Below, in pieces: positions 7,748 through 10,501 of a stretch of DNA of 10,501 bases (position 1 is the stretch's first letter; each line of letters begins with the position of its first letter). The notes below the pieces were generated by a model. It worked only from the letters and a program-made list of their open reading frames with translations, ran no database searches and was not told where the DNA came from. Source of the DNA: Gammaproteobacteria bacterium (lineage in GTDB: Bacteria > Pseudomonadota > Gammaproteobacteria > Pseudomonadales > Azotimanducaceae); contig PBAA01000029.1 in assembly GCA_002715785.1 (NCBI GenBank), positions 28,761 through 39,261 on the forward strand, given 5' to 3'. A program made the translations under genes and the position numbers.

Positions 7748-7908
7748 ACCCCACCCCTGCCACGATTTTGATTTTGCCTCGTCACACCAGGCCAACCTAT
7801 ACGCAATGCGACGCCTATGTTCCCAGCTCGGTACGCAGAATGTTGAATCGCCGCACGCAACCTCAAACCGATGCTAGCCCCGATCGCTAACCAAACACCC
7901 AAGGACAT
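7723..7908 (-). CDS. Possible small glycine-rich hydrophobic protein (doubtful)
   Basis: A 61-residue frame starts at an ATG with a GGGGA element about 7 nt upstream, which is reasonable for a ribosome binding site. Its N-terminal half, MSLGVWLAIGASIGL followed later by NIGVALRIG, resembles the short xAIGxxIG hydrophobic repeats of small glycine-zipper-like membrane proteins. Here, however, the pattern is broken by several Arg residues, and the C-terminal third (about residues 40-61) is polar and unconvincing. The frame overlaps the preferred start of the downstream exported protein by 25 bases. It could be a real small gene, a decayed copy of one, or chance. Low confidence. Confidence 0.25.
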   Translation of the reverse strand: MSLGVWLAIGASIGLRLRAAIQHSAYRAGNIGVALRIGWPGVTRQNQNRGRGGVWLFSDYY

Positions 7909-7999
7909 CGCTCGTCCCCGTCATCTGTTGCGATTCCCCGATCATACTGCAATGAAAGAACGCGCTACTCTACCTCGGTCACGAAGGTAAGATTAACGC
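7796..7999. other. Divergent intergenic region before the methyltransferase gene
   Basis: About 200 bp separate the exported-protein frame from the plus-strand methyltransferase gene, and much of this is covered by the doubtful small minus-strand frame. It must hold the promoter of the methyltransferase gene, but I could not identify convincing -35/-10 boxes. A GAAGG about 12 nt before the ATG at 8000 is rather far away for a standard ribosome binding site. Confidence 0.3.
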
Positions 8000-8575
8000 A
8001 TGGCAGATACTTTAGGTTTTGATTCAGCACGTATTAAACGATTGCGTAACCCAGAGCGACTCGAATATTTTCACCCTGAGCGAATATGGGAAGTTCTCCA
8101 ACCGAAGCCTGATTGCACATTGATCGATATCGGCGCAGGCGTTGGTTTCCTCACCATTCCGTTTGCTGAAAAGTTTCCGACAGCTAAAGTTTTTGGCTGC
8201 GACATACTCGAAGGTATGGTCCGCTTGTTGCGCCAAGACGCCGAACAACGCGGCCTCTATAATCTTGAAGCACTGTTAATGGCTCCAAACCGAGTCAGCC
8301 TAGATAATGATGTTGCGGACATCATCATCATGGGGCAGGTCCACCACGAACTAGATGCGCCGGAATCCCTTTTGAGGGAATGTAGGCGTTTACTAAAACG
8401 CCAAGGCTCGATCGCAATCGTCGATTGGGCTGACGAAGAAAATGGTAAGAGCCCTCCTACAGGTCGGCGTGTCCCCGCCGCGCGCATACGTCATGAGCTA
8501 GAGGATGCTGGATTTCGCAACATCGAAACCCACGCCGTATACAAATACCACACCTTCATCACTGGAATCGCATAA
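8000..8575 (+). CDS. Class I SAM-dependent methyltransferase
   Basis: This 191-residue cytoplasmic protein has the Rossmann-type methyltransferase fold of the UbiE/Methyltransf_11/25 group. Motif I, which binds S-adenosylmethionine, is LIDIGAGVGFLTIPFA (41-56). The acidic residue closing strand beta 2 is D68 in VFGCDILEGM, expected to contact the ribose. Motif post-II/IV is DVADIIIMGQVHHEL (104-118), and the following helix and strand are LLRECRRLLKRQGSIAIVDW (124-143). A DWADEENGKSPPTGRR segment (142-157) precedes a final helix and strand (IRHELEDAGFRNIETHAVYKYHTF), as in small UbiE-like enzymes of unknown substrate. The N-terminus FHPERIWEVLQPKPD (24-38) is also typical. The gene stands alone on the plus strand, divergent from the exported protein and convergent with the ABM gene. 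The substrate cannot be assigned. Confidence 0.88.
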   Translation: MADTLGFDSARIKRLRNPERLEYFHPERIWEVLQPKPDCTLIDIGAGVGFLTIPFAEKFPTAKVFGCDILEGMVRLLRQDAEQRGLYNLEALLMAPNRVSLDNDVADIIIMGQVHHELDAPESLLRECRRLLKRQGSIAIVDWADEENGKSPPTGRRVPAARIRHELEDAGFRNIETHAVYKYHTFITGIA

Positions 8576-8702
8576 TTGAATGCACCGCGCTTTTAGGCAG
8601 TGATCCTGTCACAGCTGACCCTTCAGCGAGCTATCCGAAAATCTCGTTAAAAGGGCAAGGACGGTTAGATTTGCGGTCGACGAATCCCCACTTGGAGAAT
8701 TC

Positions 8703-9428
8703 CTAACGCCAAAGGAATCCGAGGCCTGTCGTTCGATAACTCTTCATGAACGTGGGCTGCGGCGTTATTTCGGCATCCTGAAATTTCAGACCCAATGCGA
8801 GGTGCTCGGGATCGTTGCTGTGTTGATCCACCGCAGCCATATCGGTGCATGCCATGACAAATATCAGATCGCCGTATTTGATGTCAGCACGATCGCTATC
8901 CGCGTTCGCGAAACCGCCACTATAGATGAGCGTGCCGGGCTCGTTCGTAAGGCAATAGCCGGCGTGTTCTTTCGATATATCGATGAATTTGTCACGAGAA
9001 ACGTCGTTACGAAACCGCATACCAAGCACCACCAAAATGACACCCTCCGATGTGGCAGCATCGCTCCGCTCGGGCCGAGACCACCAGCCGTAGTTCGTCG
9101 TGTCCATGAAGCTACTGGCGAAGACCATCCGCTTCGTCATATTGCGTTCCGCCATGACGTCCATTAGGGCTTTGTGTGCCGGGCGGTCTGAGTGCGTCTT
9201 CAAACTTTGCTCGCCATTAGCGTAACGTTCGAAGATCAACACTCCGTTTTCATCTTCAACGTTTACAGCCGCCGCATACGCGATGGTTTCGGGTTCACCA
9301 TCGCGAGCATCAAGGGCACGTTTGTTCCATTCGACCAGCCACTCCTGCATGGAATTACTCTCGGGACGAATCTGAAATTCGACGAGCGTCGTTTGCCGTG
9401 GGTTGCTTGTCGCGACTTCCCCGCTCAT
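8703..9428 (-). CDS. Tandem ABM-domain (dimeric alpha+beta barrel) protein
   Basis: This 241-residue protein contains what look like two antibiotic biosynthesis monooxygenase (ABM/YgiN-like) ferredoxin-fold units, which would form an intramolecular alpha+beta barrel. Unit 1 is about 13-92: LVEFQIRP, a helix EWLVEWNKRALDARDGEP, a strand AYAAAVNVED, and the signature FERYANGEQSLKTHSDRPAHK. Unit 2 is about 129-216: ILVVLGMRF, a helix, NEPGTLIYSGGF, a strand DLIFVMACTDM, then DQHSNDPEHLALG. Both units share an EPxT motif before the second strand and an H/P-H pair in the last helix, which supports internal duplication. No cofactor motif is visible; ABM monooxygenases of this kind are often cofactor-free, and others are not enzymes. 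The ATG overlaps the stop of the upstream DMFase-like gene (ATGA), so the two are surely one transcription unit. No signal peptide is present. Confidence 0.72.
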   Translation of the reverse strand: MSGEVATSNPRQTTLVEFQIRPESNSMQEWLVEWNKRALDARDGEPETIAYAAAVNVEDENGVLIFERYANGEQSLKTHSDRPAHKALMDVMAERNMTKRMVFASSFMDTTNYGWWSRPERSDAATSEGVILVVLGMRFRNDVSRDKFIDISKEHAGYCLTNEPGTLIYSGGFANADSDRADIKYGDLIFVMACTDMAAVDQHSNDPEHLALGLKFQDAEITPQPTFMKSYRTTGLGFLWR

Positions 9429-10501
9429 TCGGTTACCGGATAATCGAAGGGCGTAGGGTCATTAAACCTGTTCAATACGTTCCTCGTTATTCTTTCAATT
9501 TCATTGTCGTACCCATTATGGGATAACGATCCTGTGTAGGAGATCGAGCCAACGCTAAATACCGCACCCCCAGATGGGGTTTCAAAAAAAATCATATCTG
9601 CTCTTACCTTTGGATCCTCGGTTAAGGGACGAGTCATATGGAATTCTTCCTTGACCCGCAGCATACCTATTTTGTGGTTTTCTGATGTGGCCAAGATCAG
9701 CGCGTGAAGCGGGGATCCGAGGGACTCGTCCCAGCGGTCAATTTCCTCGCCGGCCGCGCCCCCGCCCTGAACACCAAAATCGCCCCACTCTTCTACTCGA
9801 TCAACGCCGTCAACAATAAACGCGGCTCGAGGATCCAACGCCCCAGCGCTAACTCTGTAATAGGTTCCCCCATCAAAACCTTGCGCTGCAAATCCTATTC
9901 CCACTAATTCGTTGGGAGAGCCCCCTACTCGTCTCCATAATCCCCCGTATTGCCCGTCAAACTGTTGATAGTATTCTCCGGGGTTCGCGATCCAAGCTCT
10001 GGTCCCATCCTCGGCACGCCTGACCTCGATAATCGCCGGATCTTGCGGACAAAAAGCGATCCGCCAATAAAAACCATTACCACCTAAGTACATGAGCCGA
10101 CCAGACTGTGCGAGCCAATCCGAAAGTGCACTTCGCATGGCGCTTGAGAAATACTCAGGGTGAGTACCGGTTAGGACAACGCGATAACCGTCGATCGCAT
10201 CGTAACCTTCCAAGTGAAGGTCCTCATCCGTCACCACGTCAAATTCTTGCCCTATAGCGTCCAGCCATGCTGTGATGTGGGTATCGGCATTGAATGCCCA
10301 AGTACCCGTCTTCGGTCGAAAATTAAGGATAGGTCGATGCCTCGACGAAAAATGAACGCCGCTCCCGTCAGCGTGATGTTCGTATAGCGAGAAGCCGACA
10401 TCTTCATGCGCAAACAGAAAAGCTTGGTTAGCATCGACTAGACGTGACTGCCCCAGCATTCCCCCCGAAAAGGCCAGTCGGATATTGGCATACGCCAAAT
10501 A
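9425..10501 (-). CDS. N,N-dimethylformamidase large-subunit-like protein, C-terminal part, 5' end outside window
   Basis: The visible 358 residues match the C-terminal catalytic domain of the DMFase large (beta) subunit family, an iron-dependent amidohydrolase that splits N-substituted formamides. The frame is open at the right edge. The first possible start there is a TTG that sits inside the conserved YLAYAN motif, so the gene certainly continues outside. Numbering from that TTG, visible motifs are SLYEHHADGSGVHFSSRHRP (37-56), GYRVVLTGTHPEYFSS (104-119), GRLMYLGGNGFYWR (133-146), ILATSENH (268-275) and ETPSGGAVFSVGSISYTGSL (306-325). From memory of the Paracoccus DMFase structure, iron is held by two Tyr and one Glu. 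The likely equivalents are a Tyr in YLAYAN, Y39 and E115, with H113 and N141 nearby. The family is usually about 700-800 residues. No small-subunit gene is seen; an ABM gene overlaps the 3' end instead. The actual substrate is not shown by the sequence. Confidence 0.85.
   Translation of the reverse strand, partial: YLAYANIRLAFSGGMLGQSRLVDANQAFLFAHEDVGFSLYEHHADGSGVHFSSRHRPILNFRPKTGTWAFNADTHITAWLDAIGQEFDVVTDEDLHLEGYDAIDGYRVVLTGTHPEYFSSAMRSALSDWLAQSGRLMYLGGNGFYWRIAFCPQDPAIIEVRRAEDGTRAWIANPGEYYQQFDGQYGGLWRRVGGSPNELVGIGFAAQGFDGGTYYRVSAGALDPRAAFIVDGVDRVEEWGDFGVQGGGAAGEEIDRWDESLGSPLHALILATSENHKIGMLRVKEEFHMTRPLTEDPKVRADMIFFETPSGGAVFSVGSISYTGSLSHNGYDNEIERITRNVLNRFNDPTPFDYPVTE

Noticed and set aside
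8614..8627. Hairpin GCTGA-CCCT-TCAGC after the methyltransferase gene as a terminator
   Set aside because: Only a 5-bp stem, and no run of T follows on either strand.

Overview
The window looks like a chromosomal segment of a free-living Gram-negative bacterium, most likely a marine or uncultured Pseudomonadota, perhaps a gammaproteobacterium. This is inferred from a predicted secreted Rap1a/Tai-like protein carrying a BamE/SmpA-like domain, a TldD/TldE pair, a PhyH-family dioxygenase of the type common in marine bacteria, and a mid-range GC content judged by eye. Gene density is high. I see no rRNA, tRNA, transposase, phage gene, CRISPR array or long repeat.

Layout. (1) Bases 1-1848, plus strand: the 3' part of a two-module VOC/glyoxalase-like protein whose reading frame is still open at the left edge, joined by an ATGA overlap to a predicted secreted protein that combines a Rap1a/Tai-like domain, a Pro/Ser/Thr-rich linker and a BamE/SmpA-like C-terminus. 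(2) Bases 1921-4301, minus strand: an amidase-signature hydrolase followed 56 bp downstream by a phytanoyl-CoA dioxygenase-family protein, probably one operon. (3) Bases 4302-4498: a divergent intergenic region with a perfect 16-bp inverted repeat, a possible operator. (4) Bases 4499-7203, plus strand: tldD and tldE overlapping by one base, encoding the two halves of the TldD/TldE metallopeptidase. (5) Bases 7268-7908, minus strand: a small exported helical protein, probably starting at an internal TTG, preceded by a doubtful small glycine-rich hydrophobic ORF. (6) Bases 8000-8575, plus strand: a small class I SAM-dependent methyltransferase. (7) Bases 8703-10501, minus strand: the C-terminal part of an N,N-dimethylformamidase large-subunit-like protein, open at the right edge, joined by an ATGA overlap to a tandem ABM (dimeric alpha+beta barrel) protein.

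How the genes may work together. Three unrelated enzymes of families that cleave C-N amide bonds lie within about 8 kb: the amidase, TldD/TldE and the DMFase-like protein. Oxygenase-type partners accompany two of them: PhyH follows the amidase, and the ABM protein overlaps the DMFase-like gene. The most unusual unit is the DMFase-like/ABM pair. A shared pathway for all of them is speculation. The overlapping pairs (VOC with Rap1a-BamE, tldD with tldE, DMFase-like with ABM) are the firmest functional links.
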